A stretch of 64,000 bases of DNA from Ectocarpus siliculosus (taxonomy: Eukaryota; Sar; Phaeophyceae; Ectocarpales; Ectocarpaceae), in contig FN649732.1 of assembly GCA_000310025.1 (NCBI GenBank), positions 289,039 to 353,038 of the forward strand, read 5' to 3'. A program made the position numbers and the translations under genes. Below are positions 12,422 through 23,287 of the stretch, in pieces. The notes beneath the pieces were generated by a model. That model was given only the letters and a program-made list of their open reading frames with translations. It made no database searches and was not told the DNA's origin. The stretch's first letter is position 1. Every line of letters starts with the position of its first letter.

Positions 12422-13135
12422 CACGGGGGTGCGATCGTTTTCAAAATGATTTCGTGTTTTTATCGCACGGGGGTGCGGTATGAGCGGTACGTGCGATATC
12501 ATCGATCCCCGTGCGATAATCGAACGGAATCGTTTCCACCCTAAACGGTCATCGCACGGGGGGTGCGATAACCCGGACACTGAGCAAACAACAAACCCTA
12601 CAGCAGGATCGTTGAACTGGGTGCTTTCGACGCACACCCCCGTGCGAAAACTCCGATGCGTACGATACCCATCATGTCATGTCCGTACTGGCGCATACAC
12701 AGTGTTTCAAGATATATGTGGTACGCGATGCTGCCATACGTCAAACAACACCTTTCACGCGATGAAACCGCGAGGTACCTCCGGCGCAGGGAGTGTCCCG
12801 GAACCACTCGGGGCACTCAGTATGGGTGATATCGCACCCCCGTGCGATAAAGGTGCAGGCCCGCAGCTGAGAAATATTTCGTTTAGTAATGGCTCACGTT
12901 TTCACGAGATAAGAAAATTGGTTAAGAAGCACACGCGGTGGATCCTTACTCTAAACTCTACCGAACACTATATGCCAACCTGTGCTCGACGGTACGTTTC
13001 TTATCTACAATATCTCCGGGTCTGTACTGCAGTATCACTGATCCCCGTGCGATCGAGCGAACTGTTTTTGTAATGTCGTTCTTGGTGTTTGTTTTTCGCA
13101 CGGGGATGCGATATCACCTGTACGTGCGATATCAC
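12422..13135. repeat. Cluster of GCAC-GGGG-GTGC palindromes
   Basis: At least eight copies of a short GC palindrome of the form ATCGCACGGGGGTGCGAT, in both orientations and with one or two substitutions. They lie near 12422, 12462, 12503, 12551, 12630, 12830, 13040 and 13097. Simpler TACGTGCGATATC half-units lie at 12488 and 13121. The sequence between them is unrelated. A second cluster with the same core lies at 52361-53280. No gene is seen here. Confidence 0.7.
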
Positions 13136-13139
13136 GGAA

Positions 13140-14039
13140 CCGTGCGTTCCCAAACATCCCACGGTACTCCCAACACCTGTTTCCGCGTATGCATGGGTCG
13201 CTCGATACCTTCACAACGCCAAAATGCATCTTTGGCACGGATGGATTTTAGGTACATAGCGGGGGGGGCGGGGGGTAATGTGGAGGACACGGTAGGTTAG
13301 CAGGGCTGTAACCAATGTTGGACACACAAAGAGAGGAGGACGGGAGATACGATTGAGCGGAGTATTTCGCTGATGGTTGAACAGCAAGAAACCAGAAACC
13401 CGACAACGGATACGACCCTTTCAGTGCTACCTGCGGAGATGGGAATGGGATACCTCGGTCACCCCTTCCCTCCCTCCTCCGGTCGCACTGTTCATCTTCT
13501 GAGGCCTTCTCCTGGCCAAATCTCAAGAAAGAGAACTACCGGTCCCCGGTTGTTAGTGGGTCAAGACTACTGCGACCTGGGTCTCCTTCCACCGCGAGGG
13601 AATCCTGTGTCGTTATCTGTTTTCAACCATTTACGTCTGGAACAACACTGAATACTGTGCATATAGTGCATGACTACTGCGTCTCAGTTGGACCTACTGT
13701 TGGCTTGTGACCACGGAAGGCGTCGTCAGTTGGACCAGTACGAAGATTACAAGGTACTGAGCGGAGACCGGAACTTTTTTTGGTTTTGTCTCTCACTTCC
13801 CGAAAAATGCCATTTTTATTATTGTGTCGCCGCGCAAAGGCCGGGTCTTGGAGGTAGAACTCTCTCCCTCCTTCCCGGCCCTTAGCCTACTAAGGAATCC
13901 ACACGCTTCCTTAAGTAATAAGAACCAGGCTGACCACATTCCGCTGGTCGCCCAGCTTGGACACAAACCTCCCATCACGAAGTCTTGTTCTTCCTTATTT
14001 CTTCCCCATTCCGTCCCTTGCCCCGGCTGTCTCTCCAAT
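13140..14039. other. Flank of the DIRS-like element, no gene
   Basis: Contains a G homopolymer near 13261 and CT-rich sequence. The minus frame that carries the recombinase tyrosine runs on to 13793 but loses similarity to any recombinase after about 14040. No terminal repeat of the element could be recognised. Confidence 0.4.
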
Positions 14040-15111
14040 ACCCCTTCCCCTTCTTCCAACACCGCCGACACCCGTGCTGGGTCTTGCATATTCGCCCTTA
14101 CGTATGCCATTCGAATGCGTTCGACGACCACCTCCCTTCCTTTTTTGTCACAGCCTCCGGTACCCCTTTCGCGGCCAGCCTCGTCGCCCCACCTACCCTT
14201 CCCGAATGTAACGCGAACTCTTCCGGTTTTAGCTTCGCCCCTGCCCCTTTCCCTTCCTTCGACCACATCTTTGACACCGCTCTTATCCCCTTCCTCATCT
14301 GCTCTGTCGCCTTCCTTCTCTGCCATACCTCCCACTTCCCTTCCCTTCTGTGTACCATCAATGGTGCCGTTGCACTTAGTCCTTCACTTCCATAAATCCC
14401 GAATAGTTCCAGCATCAATTCCACCGCTCCATTCGCCCTCCCCCTCTCCCTGACCAGCACCGCTCCTTTCCTCCCTTGATCTCCCTTCGAGCCTCTCATC
14501 TGCACTTCCATCTTATCTGCCCTCAACCTCTCCGGTCCTTCCAGCTGCTTATCGCCCTCGAAGAATGCCACATCCCCCCTGCACAGGCAGTACACTTCGT
14601 GGATTTTCCCTTCCTTTTCCGCAAACAACTCTGACGCCCTCAACATCAGCAGATATGTCAAGGCCAATCCGATCCATAGCACTCTTCCCCCTGCACCCTC
14701 ACCGCCAACACTCTGCTGCATTGCACTCAACATTCCCCATGTCAGAGGTCTCCTCACTCTTGCTTGTGTGCCTTTCTCCACGTGCCCTCTCTTAATACCT
14801 TGCGCTACCCCTTTGATGTACGGGTTACTCAACGGCAAAGACATGTTCTGAAACTGTTGATGATAGAAATTTACCGCCACGAGCTTCCCCATTATCGTCG
14901 AATCCCTATTTCCTAGGAACGCACTACAGTAAGCCATGTATTCCGCCATCTCCTCCACTATCTCCCCTTCCTCCGACCCCTTCGCAATCCATGGACTCTT
15001 CTGCACTCGTTCCCTCCACTTTATCCACATGTTCCAAGCCCCCGTGTAAGTTTTTCTAGTCGACGCTGCAACTCTTCCAAGTGCGTAGCTTCGCGCAAAA
15101 TCTCTGCACAT
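14040..15111 (-). pseudogene. Tyrosine recombinase of a DIRS-like retroelement, frameshifted
   Basis: A minus-strand frame of 337 residues encodes the core-binding and catalytic domains of a tyrosine recombinase. The N-terminal part has RVAASTRKTYTGAWNMW. The first catalytic arginine sits in LMLRASEL, the His-x-x-Arg in LHSGRVGGATRLA, and the following GRW is present. The frame stops at 14098 just before the nucleophile. The missing piece, RMAYVRANMQDP with the catalytic tyrosine codon at 14104-14102, continues in another frame. The two join if two extra bases near 14111 are removed. Element-encoded recombinases of this kind integrate circular DNA copies of DIRS-type retrotransposons. It follows the reverse transcriptase fragment at 15131-15829 on the same strand, in the usual RT-RH then YR order. 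The element is inactive as it stands. Confidence 0.85.
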
Positions 15112-15130
15112 AGCTGCTGCTCCTCGGCCT

Positions 15131-15829
15131 TCAGCTCCTGCACCTCCAGAACACCCTCGTTTCCATGCAAACGCCCCCCAACGCTCTCATTGACGCATCC
15201 GAAAAACAGCTCCTCGAAAGAACTTGCTTGGCAAAGCTGAACGACGCCGCCGTTATCTTACTGCCCACCTCCCCCGCCCCTCTCCCTAGATACCACCGCC
15301 ACCACCCCACCTCTGCCCTAAACTCCCATGTCAGCTGCACTACCTTGCGTGCTTGCGCCTTCTTCCTATGTCTGCCCCACGCGTCCCCCCCTCCGGCCCG
15401 TTCCACCCCATTTAGATGCAGCCCGGCAAGCTGCAGAAGCCTGTGTACGAAGTAACGGCCGGGCCTGCTAACGAAGGCCGCGTGGTGCAGCTTACCTGCC
15501 AACACCAATACCTCGCGCACGGTAGCCTGCTTCCTGTGCTCTGGCCATTCCGCTAACCTTTCTCTCAAATCCTGCACTTTCTGTTCCGGCAATGAAATCG
15601 TTCCTGCTTCAGTATCCACCAACCACCCTAATACCACATGTTCCGTCCTCCAGTCTGTCATCTTTTTTGCGGGCAGTACTGGCTCCTCCTGCTCATCCCT
15701 CTCCCCTAATAATACATGGTGAGTGGACGCAAGCCCCTTCGTCAACTCCAGACACCGCTCCCCCTTGTCTTCCCACTGCACTTCCACACTAATCGCATCG
15801 TCCACGACGAACGAATCGACGGTGCTCAT
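15131..15829 (-). pseudogene. Reverse transcriptase/RNase H fragment, DIRS-like
   Basis: A frame of 232 residues opens at the reverse transcriptase active-site box (FVVDDAISVEV, residues 7-17). It continues through the thumb region (EHVVLGWLVDTEAGTISLP, then RLAEWPEHRKQATVREVLVLAG). It ends at the start of RNase H, where the first catalytic aspartate lies in SCFSDASMRALGGVC. The fingers and most of the palm, expected at the N terminus, are absent. Sequence upstream of 15829 is CT-rich and non-coding, so the element is 5'-truncated. The frame ends shortly after RNase H begins, 20 bp before the recombinase frame. Confidence 0.85.
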
Positions 15830-16520
15830 GCTCTCTTTCTCTGTCTGTCTCCTCCCTTCCGTACACTCGCTTCCTTCTTCTTCCTCCTCTGTCTCTCTTC
15901 TACTCCTCCTCCTCTTGTTTGTTTGTTGTCTTGCTCTTTCGTTCAGATGTTTCTTCTGTTGTGAGCAAGGTGCATCTCTTTCTTTTTCTTTTCTTTCCGT
16001 TACACATGCTACCTATCTATCAATTCTCTCTTACCTACGGTGCCCCCTTTGATCTTTCTAACCGTTCTGACAAAACACCAGGTTGTACAACACAACCTTC
16101 CACTTTGAAGACAAGAGCAACAACAAAATAATTGAACTGCAGACCGGACTACGGATTGAGTCAAGGCCGCTGCAATACACTCCTGTACTACCGTCGACGC
16201 TCTGCGTTTCTTTTGGCTGTCACGTAGAAACGAGGTGGAAACCCACCCGTCAGTTGAGTCAGGGGAAGCTTGTTGCCCATACTCGCTCGATCCCTCAGGG
16301 GTCAGCCGTGGCATTGCCTGCTCTCTGCTGCTCGTGTACCTGACAGGTTCTTGGCCGAACGCCGTTGAGAATACCCTTTCCTCTACGAGTCCCTGAAGTG
16401 AGTGGCGATTAACCATTCACCAGCGGAGGCATTTTGCTTTCCTTTGATATGCGGCGAGGAATAGCCAAGCTTGGCCAAGGATACTCGGGCGTGCTACTTT
16501 CAAGGAAGGTGGAAGTGTGC
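15830..16520. other. CT-rich non-coding flank
   Basis: Pyrimidine-rich sequence on the plus strand upstream of the truncated retroelement, then ordinary sequence with no supported gene. Confidence 0.4.
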
Positions 16521-16526
16521 GCGCGC

Positions 16527-16532
16527 GCGAGA

Positions 16533-16628
<96 letters not shown>
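16527..16628. repeat. (GA)n microsatellite
   Basis: About 100 bp of nearly pure GA dinucleotide repeat with one GATA interruption, preceded by a short (GC)n run. Polyserine/polyleucine frames in all minus registers are repeat translations. Confidence 0.95.
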
Positions 16629-16629
<1 letters not shown>

Positions 16630-16639
16630 CCTTCGTGGG

Positions 16640-18234
16640 CACCTCCACGTACATCTCCGAGATTCAGGCAATGGCCGGATGTAATGTATTGGGTGAATCT
16701 ATCTATCTTGCTTGATTGGTTGGTAGCTGGTAAGCATCTTCGCATCTTCGGACCGGTATGAACAGAACATTGTTCATCGTCTCCAGATCTTTATCGTGGT
16801 CGCATGTTTTTTCCTCCTTGGCCGGGTTCACGGGCATGTAAACTACTGTACAATACGTTCTAGACCAAAAAAAGAGGGACCGGGATACATGCCGTTGTAT
16901 CCTTACCATTCCACATGCAGCAGCACTCAGGCATGGAACACGGGGCATTTCAGCGCGCCCGTGCGGCCCGCAGATACTCTGAGGCAATGCGGCATGATGC
17001 TTGGCGTTAGAAGAGTATTCGCGCGCTTCCTTTCGTTGACGACACTGTTGTTGTGGGATCCCGGAGTGGGCCGCTCGCCTAAGGTCGTTGATTACACGTT
17101 TGGGAGTACGTACTATTTTCGTGTTTCCGTCGTTACTGTCTGCTTCTTATTGGTGATAAATAGGTTGTTTCACGTTTTGGGATGTGACAGCAACGGGAGC
17201 GGTTTGCATGTTGTTCATGTTTCAGATTTTCTCTCGTCTCTTGGACAACAGCCGCGCCACTTCTCACATGCCAAATGTTTCGACTTCGTCCTTCACACTT
17301 CGTGCTGGCCGAAATATCGATATTGAATAGTTTCTCGTCAAATCACGAACGTTCTCGGGGCTCATGGTATTCATTCTCGAGCCGTCATCATTTTGTTTTC
17401 ATTTGCCTCCAAAGTATTCCAATCATATGATTGTTTCTCGTCCGTAAATTTTTTATATCATATCTCTTCAATGGGAGCCTGTGGTGATAGTATAGATGGA
17501 GCTTTTCCGATTACTTCCGTCCCATTCAAGATCCGACGTCGTTTCAAACTGGGGGGGAAATACCCCTCCCGCTTATAGGTCAGATCTATCTCTGTGTTTC
17601 ATATGGGACTTGCGTGTGTACTGTGCGTCGTGGGACGAAGCGACAGAGAACTCACTTGCTGTTCACGTGCGTCTTCTCCACCTGTTTATGCCAACTACTT
17701 CTTATACGTTCTTCATCCATCATTTCTGTCATCACATCTACCACATGCTCTACATCTACCTGGTCAGGGCGAAATGACCGCAATCTCTGTCTCGACGGAC
17801 TTACCATCTTTCGCCCGTACCAACCTTGCCACGTGTGGAGGTTATATCCATATGTTCTCTTCATACCTTCATCATTTCGAAATTTTCTCTGCGGATGCGC
17901 CTTTTCCTATTCCCAACCAATCAATCAGGCCCTTCATACAGAGCCGCGGAGCGCCAACCGCCATTTTGTTTTACCTCCACATCAGGCTCTTCGAACCATC
18001 GCGCTGTAGAGTCGCCCCCCTAAAAAAAAAACCAATTACGTATTTGCCCAGCCATAATCTATACCGCGCTCTTTCAACCCCATCTCCTCGTGTCTTCAAC
18101 CCTCTTCCCATTGTGCCCCCCCCACCCATTGGGGCGGGGGGGGCTTTCGTTGCCCTAGTCATCTAAGGCAACAAATGCAACCATTGGATGCAGTTAGACG
18201 AGTGACTGCTGTGGGGTACACCACATACTAATAT
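16640..18234. other. Stretch without a recognisable gene
   Basis: No domain or coherent exon chain was seen on either strand. An A homopolymer at about 18023 and a CCCCCC...GGGGGG inverted tract near 18116-18143 are present. Confidence 0.4.
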
Positions 18235-18550
18235 TCCGATATTTTTTTACAATTCCATGAGGGTGCCACAAATAGCGGGGCTGTGACAAACCAACTTACC
18301 CAACACCTTCCCAGCATAATATACAGATAGATGCATAAGAGGGCTTACTAAACTGTCTTCTTGAGCCTGTTGCCCACCGGGGAGATATCGCTGTAGACTA
18401 CTTGTATTGTATGCTGCTTGACTACGTACTGTACGTACATGTAGCTTCCGCTGACGTTATGGATTCATTGCAACAGCAGCAGTAGTCTAATGCATCTTAG
18501 ACTCTTTTCTATAGATAGAGATCGATTCGCTGTGTCATATAGTCCAAGTG
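18235..18550. mobile_element. Decayed copy of 48-bp-TIR miniature element
   Basis: The right end (CTTTTCTATAGATAGAGATC, then CGATTCGCTGTGTCATAT) matches the right inverted repeat of the element at 60390-60679. The interior box near 18350-18390 (TGTCTTCTTGAGCCTGTTGC, then CCAC.GGGGAGATATCGCTG) matches the interior of the 51412 and 60390 copies. The left inverted repeat is eroded beyond confident recognition, so the left border is approximate. Confidence 0.55.
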
Positions 18551-19409
18551 ACTGACGTTTACCCCTAGGGACTACTACCTTTATCTATCTACAGTACATC
18601 CGATCCTGGTTTCCACATCTGTCTACAATGTATGTGCTGGAAAACAGGCACCTACAGACTACAGCAGTTCCTGTAGCATCAATACGTTGTTATAATAGGC
18701 GTTCGGGGTTGACAATTACAGCATACAACTACAACACCTACAGATACACTTTCCGCCGAATACAAATTCGTTGGGGACATGAACCACCACTGATTGCTGG
18801 TTGTCGTGAGGATGAGCACGCACGCATAGGCGGCGATTGGCGCGGTCGATGCGAACAGTTTGGATTTGAGGACACGCACATACGCACACGCTTTTTTTTG
18901 CAGGTGCACGACCATGTTTCTTGCCTTGCACAAGCTGGTATCCAACGAGGGAGCACCGCCACGACCGCCTGCCATAGGGTCCAGCTGTATCACCAAGATC
19001 GTCATTAGTTGTTACGCGCACGATGAAGATGTCCCCGCGGCCGTATGGGCGTAGGGATCCAGCAGGATCCAAACGTCTAAACGGTTGGTCATGTGGGCGT
19101 CCGAAAAGGGTACAATACAACACACCTCAGCATCTCAACATGGAACAAAAATAGGGTACACGCGGTACACTCTTGCTGACAGTCCCGCCGCGGCCTACCG
19201 CCCGCGCAACGCGGTCGCTTGCTGTAGACTTGTAGACTATTACATCCCCACTTTGCGCTTTCAGTGCTATGCCTATCGCTACACCGCGAGCCGCATACCC
19301 AAGTTGGTACTACTGCATTTGTTCAACAGCGTGGGAGGGAGAATCAAATGTCACGGGGGGATGTTTGTGTTTCCCTCAGAAACGGGCTTGTTGCTTGAAC
19401 TGCCCACCC
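18551..19409. other. Stretch without a supported gene
   Basis: Several 100-130 residue frames overlap here on both strands. A minus frame at 19005-18840 has protein-like composition but no domain or partner exon that I can identify. Confidence 0.35.
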
Positions 19410-19530
19410 TTGTATCGCCGGATAGAGATCCTCGCGGCTTACCGTTATTCGTTGGGATACCGCCGAGGCGTCTCCAACGGTAACGCTGATAGGCTGTCTC
19501 GCTTGCCGATTGCGCCTTCTGACGCCGATA
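19410..19530 (+). pseudogene. Ty3/gypsy-like RNase H C-terminal fragment
   Basis: A short plus-strand segment reads LAAYRYSLGYRRG followed by SNGNADRLSRLP. This is the conserved end of the RNase H domain of Ty3/gypsy polyproteins (consensus Y-x-x-G-x-x-N-x-x-A-D-x-L-S-R). Sequence on either side is not recognisable as reverse transcriptase or integrase, so this is a small relic. A 16-bp tandem duplication (AGTAGCTTGACGTCCC) lies just downstream at about 19542-19574. Confidence 0.6.
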
Positions 19531-19574
19531 CCAATGTCAACAGTAGCTTGACGTCCCCAGTAGCTTGACGTCCC

Positions 19575-22500
19575 CAGTAAATGACGTCAGCGCGTACCCC
19601 ATCCGAGCGGCAGGTTATACATTACACAAACTCCCGGTTGCCGCTATACCGTTGGGTGTAGGTGTACCATTTTGCGGCTACCATACGCCAGTACAGGTTT
19701 AAAATGTGAGGGTACGATATTTTTCGCTCGCCCCTCCCCGTAGTTGCACGCCCGTTTTCTCGTGAAATGAAAATGTTTCAATGGCGTTTGATCGCCGTGT
19801 TGTCTTGGCCTCTCTTGCCCTGTTTCCAACGGAAGCCCCCGCTTTTTCGGTGCTTCTTTCGATAGTGTTTTTGACAACCCCTGATGTTTTTCATGTTGAT
19901 CACTGTACCGGCCGTTTCAGGCTACATTTTCGTTCGGTGTCCTTCGTTTCAAATGCTCGTTTAGTGGCCCACCTTCCCGTGAAGGTTTGGCGCACTTACT
20001 TGTTGGAGTACTCAGCCAGTCAGCCCCTTCGTGTGAGATCGCTTGTTGTGTGGTTGTTCCCTTCGCGATTTCGTTACCTCGTGTTATGTTCGGCTCTGCC
20101 GTCCCTGGCTACCTGGTTCCCCTTCCTTTGTTTTGTTATTGTTACAGAGGTGTGGGTGAGAGTTTTGAGTTGCCGTATCGTCGATGCACCCCCTATCTCT
20201 CTCTATTGTCTAGAGATCCTCCGGGGTTTGCTTCTTTATCTGAATCTGTGACCACTCAGGGTGGTGCGAAGGTGTACCGATTCTGGTAGAGGTCAATCGA
20301 CGGTTACCCTGCGAATCGGGTCCTCCTTAACACTCTCCACCCATAGAATTTACCCCCATCTGGGAACCTCTTGTGGCCAGGACGGGTGATTCGATGGAAG
20401 CGTCACAAGGTTCATTGTAGGATCAACTCCAAAGAGGTGCTCTCAGGATGACTGACACACAACGTGTCCATGGGGAAAATGTCCAAGTCAATGTACAAAT
20501 GTGCACTAGAGGAGATTCGAACCAGTATCCTGCTGACGCCATATGCGAAGGTGTACCGATTCTGGTAAAAGTCAATCGACGGATACCCTGCGAATCGGGT
20601 CCTCCTCAACAGTGGGCTACTGTTGTGATGTACGGAGGGAGCCGTGTGATGGTGTGCTACCATGATTATTTGGCGTTTGTCAGTCGTTGTGCTTTGACGT
20701 CATGTCAAGGTTCAGACAGGAGTTGTTCCGAGGTTCTGCGCCCTTCTGTTCAGTGCCCGATTGGTTCTAGCGTGTGTTGGATTGTGGGCTGCATGGTGTA
20801 CACAGAAATAAACCATAGTCAAGGAGAGGCGAGAGGAAAGCAGAAACATGCTGCATCTATCTGTGGTCTGTCAAGTGAATGCAGAGAGAGGGAATCACGC
20901 TACGCATACCTACAATGAACGGCATGCTTTGTGCTTGTTTCGCGTGCAACTTGCTTCGTGTGCACGTTCGTCGTGACGATCTTCTCGACTTTTTTATCGG
21001 CGAGTGGAATCAGAGGGAAACTTGTTGTTTGTATAGTGGCTTCAGGGCAAGAACGTGGAATCCACGTTTTTGTTGTCGCATCGAGAATGGGCTACTATAT
21101 AAATCATGTAGACGTTTCTTATGAGGGGGGGGGGGGGGCACTGCTGTGGACGACAGCAAACATATGCCGTATCAAAAGTGGGCCTGCGTATGGCCAAATC
21201 CACTCTTCTTTGAGGTAACCTCAGGGCTGATTCGAGTCAGTTCAAGGCGATGCGGGCTCAACTTTCGTACCATCAGTTGAACAAACAGCACCACGCCGTG
21301 ATCAGGAGGTTCACATCACTAGTCTTGCCAAGACTATGGTGCGTTAGTCAACCTGTCTGAACCAGGGTGTGTGTGCTGCCCGCGCCTTCAACACGACTCC
21401 TGTATCCTTTTAAAAACTTTTGGACATTGTACCTCGCAAAGCTCCCCACCATGCCCCCGCGACTGGACAGAGAGAGAGAGAGGGGTCGTTCGGCGTGTAT
21501 CAGAGACATTGCACTGCCCAAGCCTTCAGTTCAATTAGCCGGGTAGGGTTCCTTACATGAACAACTTGGCAGGCACCGTAAGGTAGACAGCATGAGGGTA
21601 GCAATGAACTAGCTCAAAGGCTAACCTACCCTTCACGCACGATTACACACAAGCTTTGAGTCATGGAACGATTTATCGGCAGGCACCAACATGACGGCAC
21701 TTTGCACTCCAACACACTACAACAAAATGTTTTTTCGATTGATGTATAGCTCAGGGCCAGCCACGGATAAACGTTGACCGGTATTTTTAGCGTGTGAAAC
21801 CGCATTTGCATTGTCCAATTTGCCCACGCGTGTCCCTCAATCTAACGAAAGCCGAAACGACAGACCTTCGTTCGCTTGGGCTTCTGTTTTAACCAGCCTG
21901 ACTGTCATCCCATTCCCTGCGCAACCAAACACCACAGCAACACCTCCGTTACCTTCGCATCTTGCTACATGTCAAACTCTGGAATAGGTGGGGTGTGTGT
22001 CCACGGGATGCGCCGCCACCAACGATCCTCTAATTCGCCGGAGACTCGCCCCTCCGAAGCTCTGTGGCAAGCCCCAACAGGGTTGCCAGCTTTGCTCGGG
22101 TTCATGATAGTATGTTTCGAAGCACGAAGTTTTGCGGTGTTGGCTCGTCCTGTTCGCCTGGAACGGACGTTCTTGGGAGAGCGCTATTGCGTGTACCCCA
22201 TCTCCTCCATGACTCCTGAGGATGCGCAGGCTTCCCACACCGCAGAAGCCTCGCTCCCGGGCATCTGCGTCCGCCACAACCCAACCATTGCGGCAGCATG
22301 TCTCCGCGTGCCGTACCTTGAGATTGTGGCGAAAGGCAACAACCAACCGCAATCGTCGATTCAACCCACATTGGCACGTCGTTGTTTCTATGCTTTGCGA
22401 AAATGTGACGAGAGGGGGAGGGTGTTTGTGTCGGGCGTGTGCAGGCTTCGGCTCTTTCTCTTGCGCCCGAGGCGGTAAATTGATAGTCCATTCTTCATTG

Positions 22501-23287
22501 CGGTTACCGTACATACTTCGCGAGTGCCCCCCCATTGACCGAATTTCATAGCTCGATTGCTCCACGACCAAGACAGCGCGGGAGCCGACAGATAGGTCTC
22601 AGGCACGCTTTCGGCGAGATTGTTTCGAACTACACCGTTATCGGATGTAGTGCCCTGTTTGTTTTGGGGTCGCGTGAAAGTCGAACTAGGGGAGGTGCGG
22701 CCACGCTTACAAGTATGTTCTCTGTGCTTCGCTTTGTAAAATATGCCGTAAACCCTTCTCACACCTTCTCACACGTCTGGGAATTGGCCCGTTCGGCGGA
22801 ATCAGCTCCCCATGAGGAGCACTCGTGGGCCGCGTAGGGACATGAAACTAGCCGATGAATTCGTCAAATTTATTTTTCGTGGTGCCATTACGGCTTGCAG
22901 TGCCAACAATTTGTTTGTTACTCCGCTGGCGCCTGGAGCAATAGACTTGAATCGCTTCCCATGGTCTTGGTTTGGTATATTTGATATGTCAGTAGAATGC
23001 TAGCTTTTCTCAGGTGTAGTGACTCCCTCTGGGCCCTTCGTTTTGTTTCATGCACGTCATTTTGGGTCAGGATGTGACCATGGAGGATCTCTTGTTTGGC
23101 AGCGAAAAGCAGGGGAGAGAGGGCCACCGGGTTCTTTGAAATTAAGACAAACTAATAAAAGAAGACGAAACAACAACTGCAACGTACAACATTTTTTACT
23201 TGGCAACCAGCTTGCCCTCAGAAGACGATCAGGAGAAAAAGATTAGAATTTCCGAAACTTGAGCGAAAGCGACGCCGTATGCGGTGA
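19575..23287. other. Long stretch without a supported gene
   Basis: Holds a 64-bp near-identical direct repeat (20266-20330 and 20545-20608, 279 bp apart) and a G homopolymer at 21125-21138. Several frames of 100-200 residues are mutually overlapping and have no recognisable domains. The longest, 21876-22478 plus and 21972-22571 minus, overlap each other, and I cannot support either. Confidence 0.4.

Noticed and set aside
12422-13135. A CRISPR-like array of repeats and spacers
   Set aside because: Units occur in both orientations with irregular spacing (13-200 bp), and the setting is a eukaryotic nuclear genome with no cas genes.
13824-14453. A 209-residue Pro/Ser-rich plus frame
   Set aside because: Antisense to the tyrosine recombinase.
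16409-16761. Polyserine/polyleucine and Arg-Glu frames
   Set aside because: Direct translations of the (GA)n microsatellite.
19781-20251. A 156-residue hydrophobic plus frame
   Set aside because: No family resemblance, lies among retroelement debris, and hydrophobicity follows from T-rich sequence.
20505-20545. GATTCGAACC, resembling a tRNA B box on the minus strand
   Set aside because: The flanking bases cannot form a T-stem, and no acceptor or anticodon arm can be folded.
21876-22571. Overlapping 200-residue frames on both strands
   Set aside because: Neither has domains, a signal or consistent splice partners, so I could not choose between strands.
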